A stretch of DNA of 5,329 nucleotides, from NCBI GenBank assembly GCA_022759165.1, contig JAEMPT010000064.1, positions 1 through 5,329 of the forward strand, in the 5' to 3' direction. Made by a program: the position numbers and the translations under genes. The stretch is from Thermoprotei archaeon. GTDB lineage: Archaea > Thermoproteota > Thermoprotei_A > Sulfolobales > Fervidicoccaceae. Of this stretch, positions 1 through 5,329 are shown in pieces. Position 1 is the stretch's first letter. Every line of letters starts with the position of its first letter. The notes below the pieces were generated by a model. It saw only the letters and a list, made by a program, of their open reading frames with translations. It had not been told where the DNA came from and searched no databases.

Positions 1-2
1 TG

Positions 3-146
3 CTTTTGATGATGAGTAAGATTAGAGCTGCGGTTGCCCCTAAGCAATGGATGCGGGATCGGCAACCTCTCAAACAAGCTAAGATATGGGGAAGCTCTGG
101 CCGCCCATCTACCCCTCAAATGAGGGATGTAAACCTAAACAGATAA
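3..146 (+). CDS. tnpB: TnpB/OrfB-type RNA-guided nuclease, C-terminal tail only (partial at window edge)
   Basis: An open frame enters from the left edge and runs 47 codons to a TAA at 144-146. The visible residues are basic, and near the end they read GRPSTPQMRDVNLNR, which resembles the tail of archaeal OrfB/TnpB proteins as I recall it. The RuvC catalytic residues and zinc ribbon would lie upstream of the window, so activity cannot be judged. In this family TnpB is a transposon-encoded endonuclease that uses an RNA made from its own gene's 3' end and the element's right end. After the stop the same frame stays open for 40 codons (147-266, stop 267-269), starting GEPVNSLKGNPRLQGREEVS. That stretch also looks like family tail, so the TAA may be a nonsense mutation rather than the ancestral stop. 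The gene converges on gatE. The assignment rests on a short tail plus the matching RNA structure and has not been checked by a search. Confidence 0.62.
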   Translation, partial: LLMMSKIRAAVAPKQWMRDRQPLKQAKIWGSSGRPSTPQMRDVNLNR

Positions 147-205
147 GGTGAACCTGTGAACTCCCTGAAGGGAAACCCTCGTCTTCAAGGTAGGGAGGAG
201 GTCAG
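22..205 (+). ncRNA. Candidate omega RNA (reRNA) scaffold overlapping the tnpB 3' end
   Basis: The segment carries nested complementary stretches that would fold in the plus-strand transcript. GGTTGCC at 32-38 pairs with GGCAACC at 61-67 (7 bp, with an inner GCA/TGC stem at 44-46 and 52-54). ATGGG at 86-90 pairs with CCCAT at 104-108. CCCTC at 113-117 pairs with GAGGG at 122-126 around a 4-base loop. CTCCCT at 161-166 pairs with AGGGAG at 192-197, continuing inward as GAAG 167-170 with CTTC 183-186. An alternative small hairpin (AGGG 169-172 with CCCT 176-179) competes with that last stem. In the TnpB family the guide RNA covers the end of the gene and the right end of the element, and the guide is taken from the flanking DNA. 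The 5' end is uncertain. The 3' scaffold limit near 203-205 is inferred from the GGAGGAGGTCA-like ending I recall for archaeal elements. Confidence 0.5.
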
Positions 206-226
206 CAGAGGCTTAACAAGCCTCTG
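206..226. repeat. Perfect 9-bp inverted repeat with 3-base loop beside the element's right end
   Basis: CAGAGGCTT (206-214) and AAGCCTCTG (218-226) are exact reverse complements separated by AAC. The hairpin begins directly after the presumed scaffold end of the omega RNA and lies between the convergent tnpB tail and gatE. It could be the subterminal palindrome that an IS200/IS605 TnpA transposase recognises, a transcription terminator stem, or a flanking palindrome that served as the insertion site. The structure is certain as sequence; its role is inferred. Confidence 0.6.
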
Positions 227-242
227 TAGTAATACTGCCAAC

Positions 243-248
243 TTTTTT
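243..248 (+). terminator. T6 tract, possible stop for tnpB/omega RNA transcription
   Basis: Six consecutive T residues on the plus strand lie 16 bases beyond the 206-226 hairpin and just before the convergent gatE stop. Archaeal RNA polymerase terminates on short T tracts, so this could end transcription coming from tnpB. The minus strand shows A residues here, so it offers nothing to terminate gatE transcription. Confidence 0.3.
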
Positions 249-265
249 CACGGAGGTATCTTGCC

Positions 266-2212
266 CTAACTCCTGTGTTGAATAAAGCTCTTCAGCTCTT
301 CCTCTACAAGCTTAGCTACCAAGCTACCGGGAGCTTTTCCTCTTAGCTCCTTCATAATAAGGCCCATCAGCAAGGACTTCGACCTTTCCCCCCTTTCTTC
401 AATCACCTTCGCGTTCTCAGAAATTATCTTTTTTACGATGTCCCTTACCTCTTTCTCCCCCATGGTGAGCAACCCTGAGCTTTTTGCTATATCTATAGGC
501 TTGGCATTAGGTCTCTCAGATAAGAGCTTAATTAGCTCAGGCAACCCCTCTTTCGTAATTTTTCCCTCGGATAATAGAACGAGGGATTCATATATTTGCT
601 CTTCGTTCAAATTATCCACAGGAATTCCTTCTCTCTTCATTGACACCATGTGGACTAAAAGCAATGAGGCTATGGTTGTTGGATCAACCTTCCCTTTTAG
701 CCTGCTATGCAGTCTTTCGAACATTTCCTGCTGCTCGCTCCCTATTAGTTGCTCTGCCAGGCTAGGGTTCAAGCCGAGAGCTTCCTCATAGAATCTTTTC
801 TTTTCTCCAGGCGTTGGGGGCTTAAGTGAAAAGGCCCTTTTCAGCATTTCATCGGAGATGGGTATGGGAGGTATATCGGTTTCCGGATACATCCTAGCGG
901 CTCCTGGTTGGGGCCTCATAAATTTGCTTGTCCCGTCAGGTAGTATTGATCTTGTTTCTTTCGGTACCCCATCGAAAGCAGCCTTTATCCTTTCGATAGC
1001 AGCCTTGAGCGATTTCAAGGCCTTTTCTTCCTCGTCTATTATAAGTATAAAGTTATCCTTTTCGATATCGCCCCCTAAAGAATCATATATTTTCCTCACT
1101 TCTTCTTCAGTTATGCCGTAACCTGGTAGCTCGTCCCCATGGAATAGACCTTTCACGTCCCCGTAGAACCTCGCATAGTCGGCAAGCTCAGTTCCGAACC
1201 TCCTGTTTGGTTGCAATTCGAAGCCCAGTAAATCCTTGAAATTTCTGAGAAGTATTGCATAAGCTTTCCCTTTCGTTTTCGATAGGTTTCTCTCGACAAC
1301 CTTACTCTTCGAGCTTTTCAATATGAGTGTAACGTCTATTGGTGAAAAAACGATATCGTCCTTTTTTAATCCACGTCTATATAGCTCCTCTTTAAGCTCT
1401 AAGAGCTTCTTTTGTCTCATAGCCTCGAAGCTTACGGCTTTAGGCAAAATCTCAAGTTCCTGAACGCCCTTTATCTCTACCTTTTCCCCTCCTGCTATCG
1501 AGACATTGAGGTCCTGCCTTATGGTGCCTATTCCTCTACGGACCTTACCGGTCATCCTCAGCAACGTACCTATCCACGACGCTACCTCGATGGCCTCCTC
1601 TGGGCTATTTATGTCTGGGGCAGTAGAAATCTCGATAAGAGGTATCCCCAACCTGTCAAGCACATATGAGATCCTCTCGTCTTTCTCCTCACCTTTCCTA
1701 GCGGCATCCTCCTCAACGCAAATGGTCTGTATTCTATACTTTTTTCCCTTGATTTCCAGACCTCCGCCAATTGAGACGAGGGCTGTCCTTTGAAAACCGG
1801 TGGTATTTGAACCATCTATGACGATTTTCCTCATAACGTGTATTTCGTCCACCGGCTTAGAATCCATAGCCAGCGCAACTCCGAGCGCGATTTCAATTGC
1901 CTCCTGGTTCATAGAGTGTGGAGGCTCTTCGTCTGCTTCTACCAAACAAGAAGCTAAAAGCGGTGCGTGGTATTCATAAATTCTTCCCTTTTTCCATTCA
2001 AAATATGCCGCTACATCGACCTCGCCTAGCTCGCTCCTTGTCGGCCTGAGCCTCCTTTCGAATATGACTTCCGGCCCTTCCTCAACTAGGGTGTTTCGAC
2101 AATTGCAAAAGAGCTTCCTTTCTGTTTTAAGCTGCTGATGTATTTCAAGCCCAACCTTCAGCCCAATATGATCCCAGTTTAAAGAGGTTTCCACATCTGA
2201 CACCTCACTCAT
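266..2212 (-). CDS. gatE: Glu-tRNA(Gln) amidotransferase subunit E
   Basis: With GatD this cytosolic enzyme turns mischarged Glu-tRNA(Gln) into Gln-tRNA(Gln). GatE binds the tRNA, activates the glutamyl group with ATP and transfers ammonia. From the chosen ATG at 2212 the product is 648 residues, near the usual length of about 620-640. It has the GatB/GatE cradle signatures GLEIHQQL (21-28), GSNTTGFQRTA (134-144), RQDLNVSI (232-239) and MRPQPGAARMYPETDIPP (432-449). An AspRS-like GAD insertion (roughly 275-405) separates GatE from GatB. A YqeY-type helical tail (about 490-645) contains MKELRG. An upstream ATG at 2266 would add 18 residues lying wholly inside the gatD coding end. The ATG at 2212 is preferred because homologues as I recall them begin shortly before the GLKVGLEIHQQ block. 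It overlaps the gatD stop by 8 bases (ATGAGTGA), consistent with translational coupling. I see no frameshift or missing signature. Confidence 0.95.
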   Translation of the reverse strand: MSEVSDVETSLNWDHIGLKVGLEIHQQLKTERKLFCNCRNTLVEEGPEVIFERRLRPTRSELGEVDVAAYFEWKKGRIYEYHAPLLASCLVEADEEPPHSMNQEAIEIALGVALAMDSKPVDEIHVMRKIVIDGSNTTGFQRTALVSIGGGLEIKGKKYRIQTICVEEDAARKGEEKDERISYVLDRLGIPLIEISTAPDINSPEEAIEVASWIGTLLRMTGKVRRGIGTIRQDLNVSIAGGEKVEIKGVQELEILPKAVSFEAMRQKKLLELKEELYRRGLKKDDIVFSPIDVTLILKSSKSKVVERNLSKTKGKAYAILLRNFKDLLGFELQPNRRFGTELADYARFYGDVKGLFHGDELPGYGITEEEVRKIYDSLGGDIEKDNFILIIDEEEKALKSLKAAIERIKAAFDGVPKETRSILPDGTSKFMRPQPGAARMYPETDIPPIPISDEMLKRAFSLKPPTPGEKKRFYEEALGLNPSLAEQLIGSEQQEMFERLHSRLKGKVDPTTIASLLLVHMVSMKREGIPVDNLNEEQIYESLVLLSEGKITKEGLPELIKLLSERPNAKPIDIAKSSGLLTMGEKEVRDIVKKIISENAKVIEERGERSKSLLMGLIMKELRGKAPGSLVAKLVEEELKSFIQHRS

Positions 2213-3539
2213 GCTTCCACATGGGGAAGTATGAGGGAAGCTCTCTTTCTTCATATTCCCCGGCAATGTTTTCTAATAGGATCCTCTTAGCTTCCTCATA
2301 GCCAAAATTCCCAAGCGCCCATGAGAGTTTAACATAAGCTGTCTCTGGGAGCATGTTACCAAGGCCAATAACGCCGGCCTTTATCAAGAGCCTACCAGTA
2401 CTGTATACATTCAAATTCACTGAACCAAAAATACATTGTGTCGTCATCCCCACAATAATGCCGCTGTCTGTTGCCCTCTTTATACTGTCTATCAATTGTT
2501 CGCTTACATGCCCAAGGCCAGTGCCCTCCAATATTATACCTTTTATACCTCTTTCAACTAAAAAGTCAATCAGTTCCGGAGGCATTCCGGGGTAAAACTT
2601 CAATAGAGACACCTTGTCGGAAAACTTGTAGTTGGGCTTTCCAATTTCTTTATCTAATAATTCGTTACCGCATTTTCTTGCATCGCTTCTCAAGACCTTG
2701 ATATTTCCGGTGAATGGATCGATCTTCGCTATAGGCAATGAGGAAATGCTCTGGAAGGCATCCCTTCTACTCGAATGCATTTTCCTTACCCTAGTCCCTC
2801 TATGGGCCAATGCATAAGAGTCCCCTGTCTCTCCATGCATCACCGCAGCTACCTCACATATATCGCTGCTAGCATAAATAGAAGCAGCTATGAGGTTGAA
2901 GGCGGAGTCGCTGCTTGGTCTATCGCTGCTCCTCTGAGAGCCGAGAACAGCGACAGGTGAGCTCAATTTTCCTAAGGCAAAGCTCAAGGCTGCAGCCGTA
3001 TACGCTAATGTATCCGTCCCATGAGTTAAGAGAATTCCTGTCCCCGGTTCCTTCTGCTGATATTGATATATTCGCTTGGCGATCTCCTCCCATTGAGGAG
3101 GAGCCATGTTCTCGCTGAAAATGCTCATGAGAATCTCGCTTGATATTTCTCCTATTTTCCTTAACTCTGGAACCATCTCCAATAGCTCTTCAGTCTTGAG
3201 GACCGGTTTTACGCCACCGGTTACATAGTCGATCTTGCTAGCTATGGTGCCACCAGTAGCTATTATATGGATTTTCTTCTTTGAAACTACCTCGGAGGGG
3301 AGGGTTTCGGGAACGAATTCCCCTGAAGCTTTACGCTCTTCCACGATCTCCTCTTCTGCTTCCAGTATGTTATCAACCTTGACTCCTATATTATACCCGT
3401 TATCTAGCTTAAGCGTGATGTAATTTGGGTCGAATATCTCGTATCTTTGCAATACGAGCCCGCTGAGAGAAAGACCATTTTTAGTGCGGATCTTCACTCT
3501 TTTCCCAGGAACAAGTAAAGAGTTTATGTCTTTCTTCAT
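2205..3539 (-). CDS. gatD: Glu-tRNA(Gln) amidotransferase subunit D (asparaginase-like)
   Basis: GatD is the glutaminase half of the archaeal amidotransferase. It hydrolyses glutamine (or asparagine) and passes ammonia to GatE. The 444-residue product starts with a small beta-rich domain (about 10-80) found in GatD but absent from free type I/II asparaginases. An asparaginase fold follows, with the TGGTIAS loop (nucleophile-type Thr98), the THGTDT block (Thr175-Asp176) and the conserved Lys253 in RVRKMHSS. All four catalytic positions expected for the family are therefore present. The ATG at 3539 is favoured because GGTG, matching the archaeal 16S tail, sits 6 bases upstream. An in-frame GTG at 3548 would add three residues (MDN). 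Its end overlaps the gatE start. Upstream lie a TATA-like element and a GC-rich palindrome that suggest a dedicated gatDE promoter. The N-terminal domain and adjacency to gatE make a plain asparaginase (AnsA) unlikely. Confidence 0.95.
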   Translation of the reverse strand: MKKDINSLLVPGKRVKIRTKNGLSLSGLVLQRYEIFDPNYITLKLDNGYNIGVKVDNILEAEEEIVEERKASGEFVPETLPSEVVSKKKIHIIATGGTIASKIDYVTGGVKPVLKTEELLEMVPELRKIGEISSEILMSIFSENMAPPQWEEIAKRIYQYQQKEPGTGILLTHGTDTLAYTAAALSFALGKLSSPVAVLGSQRSSDRPSSDSAFNLIAASIYASSDICEVAAVMHGETGDSYALAHRGTRVRKMHSSRRDAFQSISSLPIAKIDPFTGNIKVLRSDARKCGNELLDKEIGKPNYKFSDKVSLLKFYPGMPPELIDFLVERGIKGIILEGTGLGHVSEQLIDSIKRATDSGIIVGMTTQCIFGSVNLNVYSTGRLLIKAGVIGLGNMLPETAYVKLSWALGNFGYEEAKRILLENIAGEYEERELPSYFPMWKHE

Positions 3540-3550
3540 ATTATCCACCG
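3540..3550 (-). promoter_or_regulatory. Shine-Dalgarno-like site that decides the gatD start
   Basis: On the minus strand the sequence CGGTGGATAAT directly precedes the ATG at 3539. GGTG with its 6-base spacing fits pairing to the archaeal 16S 3' end. The alternative GTG start at 3548 lies inside this motif and has a poorer upstream context. Confidence 0.45.
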
Positions 3551-3554
3551 GAGA

Positions 3555-3574
3555 CCCCGCTCCAAAGGGCGGGG
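3555..3574. repeat. GC-rich inverted repeat in the gatD leader/promoter
   Basis: CCCCGC (3555-3560) pairs exactly with GCGGGG (3569-3574). Two further C-G pairs (3562-3563 with 3567-3568) follow across a one-base bulge, leaving an AAA loop. It is strikingly GC-rich between an AT tract and the gatD start. As DNA it could be an operator overlapping the core promoter. As RNA it would be a stem in the leader, just upstream of the ribosome binding site. It follows the T tract, so it is not a classical stem-then-T terminator for the upstream gene. Confidence 0.6.
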
Positions 3575-3576
3575 CA

Positions 3577-3585
3577 TTTTAAAAA
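3577..3585 (-). promoter_or_regulatory. Candidate TATA box for gatDE
   Basis: On the minus strand TTTTTAAAA occurs about 40 bases upstream of the gatD ATG. A start site about 25 bases downstream would fall near 3556, giving a leader of roughly 16 bases and placing the GC-rich palindrome between TATA and start site. The AT-rich context makes a chance match easy. Confidence 0.35.
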
Positions 3586-3593
3586 TAAAAAAA
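3581..3593 (-). terminator. T-rich tract directly after the coiled-coil gene
   Basis: On the minus strand, immediately after the TAA stop, the sequence is T7-A-T5. Runs of T are the usual archaeal intrinsic termination signal. This suggests that at least part of the transcription from acdB and the coiled-coil gene ends before gatD. It overlaps the candidate gatDE TATA element. Confidence 0.45.
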
Positions 3594-4505
3594 TTACTGC
3601 TTCCCATTTCCTTCAGAAGTATCTTCGGCTTCTCCACCATAGAGGGCCAAGAGGTCTTCGAAAGTTATTCTGCCTCTTGTTTTCAGCTTCTCCTCGGCCT
3701 CCTTTTTCTTTCTCTCCAATATCTCGCTTTCCTTCTTCTTATACAAGCTTTCTCTTATCGCCGAGCTTCTCTCTTGAAGCTTCTTGAGCTCTTCATATTT
3801 CTGGTCCAAGGCGGCCTTTAGGCTGTTTAGAGCTGAACTCTTCTCCGTGATCTGTTTACCCAATTCGTTTATTTTTGGAGAGAGCTCGTTCATTAAATCG
3901 ACTAGCTCCTTCATCTTTTTTCTTATCGTATCGAGCTGGGCTGCATTTTCCCTGATCTTTTCCCTCGCATCCTTAATCTTTATTTTTAAGCTAGCCAGTT
4001 CTGCCTTTAATTCCATATTGACGGAGTCAAGCTCCTTTGCCTTTGAAAGCTTTTCATAAAGTTGAGTTAACCTTTCTATCTCCAACATTAGCTTTTTCTC
4101 ATCTTCAACCGAAAGAGGAGTTGTCTGCTGCTTCCAGGTGAGCTGATCGATCCTTCTTTTCAAGGTGCTGAGTGAGATCTTCTTTCCATCCTTCTCGGCT
4201 GAAAACTTAACTTCGTTGTTCTTTTTCAAGGCTTCAAGTAATTCCTCGAATCTCTTCGAAAGCCCGTCTCTCTCTTCCTTTAGGGACTTAAGCTCCGTGA
4301 TAAGCTTGTCTTTTTCTTCCCTATACTTCTTCAATTGTCCGGCGATCTCTTTGCTCCTCTCAATAAGCTTAGACCTTTCCTCTCTAAGTTCTTGGAGACT
4401 TTCGATGAGCTTCATCCTTTCTTCTTTAATTTGCGCGATTTCTTCTTTCAGCTGATGAATCTGATCGCTTATTTTTTCCAGCTCTTCAGATGCCGAAACT
4501 TCCAT
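3594..4505 (-). CDS. Archaeal coiled-coil protein of unknown function (COG1340-like)
   Basis: This 303-residue protein is almost entirely charged heptad repeat, with Lys and Glu dominating. A first coiled coil spans about residues 5-95. A break at about 97-130 contains LKRRIDQLTWKQQTTPLS, which resembles the most conserved part of the archaeal coiled-coil family COG1340 as I recall it. A second coiled coil runs from about 130 to 275. A short motif GRITFEDLLALYGG (278-291) and an acidic tail follow. There is no signal peptide or membrane segment, so it is probably cytosolic. The two-arm architecture resembles a helical hairpin, but there are no ATPase heads, so it is not itself an SMC or Rad50. 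The ATG at 4505 lies 23 bases after the acdB stop, with a GGTG 11 bases upstream. The function is unknown, and database names such as phosphoserine phosphatase sometimes given to such proteins are not supported here. Confidence 0.85.
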   Translation of the reverse strand: MEVSASEELEKISDQIHQLKEEIAQIKEERMKLIESLQELREERSKLIERSKEIAGQLKKYREEKDKLITELKSLKEERDGLSKRFEELLEALKKNNEVKFSAEKDGKKISLSTLKRRIDQLTWKQQTTPLSVEDEKKLMLEIERLTQLYEKLSKAKELDSVNMELKAELASLKIKIKDAREKIRENAAQLDTIRKKMKELVDLMNELSPKINELGKQITEKSSALNSLKAALDQKYEELKKLQERSSAIRESLYKKKESEILERKKKEAEEKLKTRGRITFEDLLALYGGEAEDTSEGNGKQ

Positions 4506-4528
4506 TAGATTAATGCACCTTGTCTCGA

Positions 4529-5233
4529 TTATAGATTTAATATAAACCTAGCATCAACAGCATATGCCCCGTTTTGGTATGCTATGACCGGATTTATATC
4601 CATCTCTTTTATCTCCTGGTTCTCGTAAATTAGTTGAGCTGCTTTAACTATTATATTGGCGATGGCCTTTTTGTCCTTTGGAGTGTCTCCCCTGTAACCC
4701 TCTAATAGCTTTCTTGACCTTATCTCGTTTATCATGTCAAGCGCTTCAGCTTCTGTTATCGGGGCTATTCTAAAGGACACGTCCTTGAATATCTCGACGA
4801 ATATGCCTCCGAGTCCGAACATCACAGTAGCATCAAATACCGGATCCCTTATTCCTCCTACTATAACCTCAATACCTCCTTTGGGGAGCATTTTCTGGAC
4901 AAGGAAACCGGTTACTTGGGCTCCAGGCTGGTTGCGTGCAACGTTTTCTCTAATTTTCGAGATCGCTTCTTTCATACTGCTGAGGTCGTTTATCCCTATT
5001 ATTACTCCTCCTACGTCTGATTTGTGCACGATATCGGGCGATACTATTTTAATAACAGCCGGGAAACCTACTTTCTCGGCCGCGAGGTTAATCTCGCTCT
5101 CATCTTTAATAAAAAAGTATGGGGCTAAGGGAATCCCATAGGCCTCTAAAAGGGCCATGGATTCATGTTCAAGTAGCTTTTTCCTTCCCTGTGCTTTTGC
5201 CTCAGCAATTATGCTTTTAACCTTTTGAGACAT
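4529..5233 (-). CDS. acdB: ADP-forming acetyl-CoA (acyl-CoA) synthetase, beta subunit
   Basis: ACD converts acyl-CoA, ADP and phosphate to acid, CoA and ATP (EC 6.2.1.13 type), the energy-yielding last step of sugar and amino-acid fermentation in many archaea. The beta subunit is an ATP-grasp protein that carries phosphate from the alpha subunit to ADP. The product is 234 residues, the normal size for separate beta subunits (about 230). It shows the VSPDIVHKSDVGGV block with the histidine (His70) matching the phosphorylated His71 of the Pyrococcus enzyme. It also has the EVIVGGIRDPVFD strand (122-134), the GLGGIFVE loop (140-147) and the EMDINPV metal/nucleotide motif (210-216). The ATG at 5233 is chosen because GAGGG lies about 7 bases upstream. 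An in-frame TTG at 5236 would add one residue. No alpha subunit is visible in the window. The specific acid used (acetate, branched-chain or aryl) cannot be told from this subunit. Confidence 0.93.
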   Translation of the reverse strand: MSQKVKSIIAEAKAQGRKKLLEHESMALLEAYGIPLAPYFFIKDESEINLAAEKVGFPAVIKIVSPDIVHKSDVGGVIIGINDLSSMKEAISKIRENVARNQPGAQVTGFLVQKMLPKGGIEVIVGGIRDPVFDATVMFGLGGIFVEIFKDVSFRIAPITEAEALDMINEIRSRKLLEGYRGDTPKDKKAIANIIVKAAQLIYENQEIKEMDINPVIAYQNGAYAVDARFILNL

Positions 5234-5257
5234 CAAGCATCCCTCTGCCGGTACCGC

Positions 5258-5264
5258 AGTATAA
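5258..5264 (-). promoter_or_regulatory. Possible proximal TATA element for acdB
   Basis: On the minus strand TTATACT is centred about 28 bases upstream of the acdB ATG. Initiation from it would give an almost leaderless mRNA. The GAGGG ribosome binding site just before the ATG argues for a longer leader instead. Confidence 0.2.
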
Positions 5265-5309
5265 CAAGCCCGGTAGACTGAAAATCTTAGTCTTGTCTCG
5301 TAATCAAGG

Positions 5310-5324
5310 AATAAAATACTTTTG
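5310..5324 (-). promoter_or_regulatory. Candidate BRE/TATA promoter for acdB
   Basis: On the minus strand CAAAAG followed by TATTTTATT looks like an archaeal BRE plus TATA box. A start about 25 bases downstream would fall near 5289, giving a leader of about 55 bases that includes the GAGGG ribosome binding site. The 93 bases right of acdB contain no gene I can support. Confidence 0.35.
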
Positions 5325-5329
5325 CCCCT

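Noticed and set aside
1..240. RNase P RNA, SRP RNA or another housekeeping structured RNA
   Set aside because: The region is rich in stems, but I cannot find the conserved RNase P or SRP motifs. An open frame with a TnpB-like tail runs through it, which a TnpB omega RNA explains better.
438..1793. Plus-strand open frames of 85-117 codons opposite gatE
   Set aside because: They are antisense shadows of a gene with full family signatures, with no ribosome binding site or recognisable domain.
1609..1815. Minus-strand 68-codon frame inside gatE
   Set aside because: It is an alternative frame within gatE; the gatE frame is intact and conserved-looking through this stretch.
266..2212. GatB of a bacterial-type GatCAB enzyme
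   Set aside because: The GAD-type insertion, the length and the adjacent GatD with its extra N-terminal domain identify GatE.
2205..3539. Free L-asparaginase
   Set aside because: The N-terminal beta domain and the overlap with gatE point to GatD.
3784..4455. Ser/Phe-rich plus-strand open frames opposite the coiled-coil gene
   Set aside because: Lys/Glu-rich coding DNA gives Ser/Phe-rich reverse frames automatically; there is no independent support.
4734..5141. 135-codon plus-strand open frame opposite acdB
   Set aside because: It is antisense to a well-supported ATP-grasp subunit, with no recognisable motif.
1..5329. CRISPR array, tRNA gene or toxin-antitoxin pair
   Set aside because: No regularly spaced direct repeats, no cloverleaf with TTCRANY-type arm and no small paired frames were seen by eye on either strand.

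Overview
The window looks like chromosomal DNA from a thermophilic archaeon, probably of the crenarchaeal/TACK side. The main evidence is an adjacent gatD-gatE pair (the archaeal-only Glu-tRNA(Gln) amidotransferase), a stand-alone beta subunit of ADP-forming acetyl-CoA synthetase, an archaeal coiled-coil protein of the COG1340 type, frequent AGG/AGA arginine and ATA isoleucine codons, Lys/Glu-rich proteins and archaeal-style TATA/Shine-Dalgarno signals. The species cannot be fixed from this sequence alone.

Layout: four complete genes lie head to tail on the minus strand, transcribed from high to low coordinates. These are acdB (5233-4529), the coiled-coil gene (4505-3594), gatD (3539-2205) and gatE (2212-266). 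acdB and the coiled-coil gene are 23 bases apart. gatD and gatE overlap by 8 bases (ATGAGTGA), so they are probably translationally coupled. A T-rich tract, a TATA-like element and a GC-rich inverted repeat separate the coiled-coil gene from gatD, which suggests gatDE has its own promoter. GatD releases ammonia and GatE uses it to convert Glu-tRNA(Gln) to Gln-tRNA(Gln). AcdB is the ATP-grasp half of the enzyme that makes ATP from acyl-CoA; its alpha subunit is not in the window. I see no clear metabolic link between acdB, the coiled-coil gene and gatDE.

The left 250 bases, on the plus strand, are the 3' end of a TnpB/OrfB-type gene of the IS200/IS605 (or IS607) group, convergent with gatE. 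The open frame ends at a TAA at 144-146, yet the same frame continues with residues that look like the usual family tail. The same DNA holds several nested stems, as expected of an omega (reRNA) guide-RNA scaffold overlapping the tnpB 3' end. A perfect 9-bp hairpin sits where the guide or the element's right end should be.

This RNA-overlapping-gene junction is the most interesting part of the window. I found no convincing new defence or metabolic system; the remaining genes are conserved housekeeping functions with some regulatory and start-site points worth checking.
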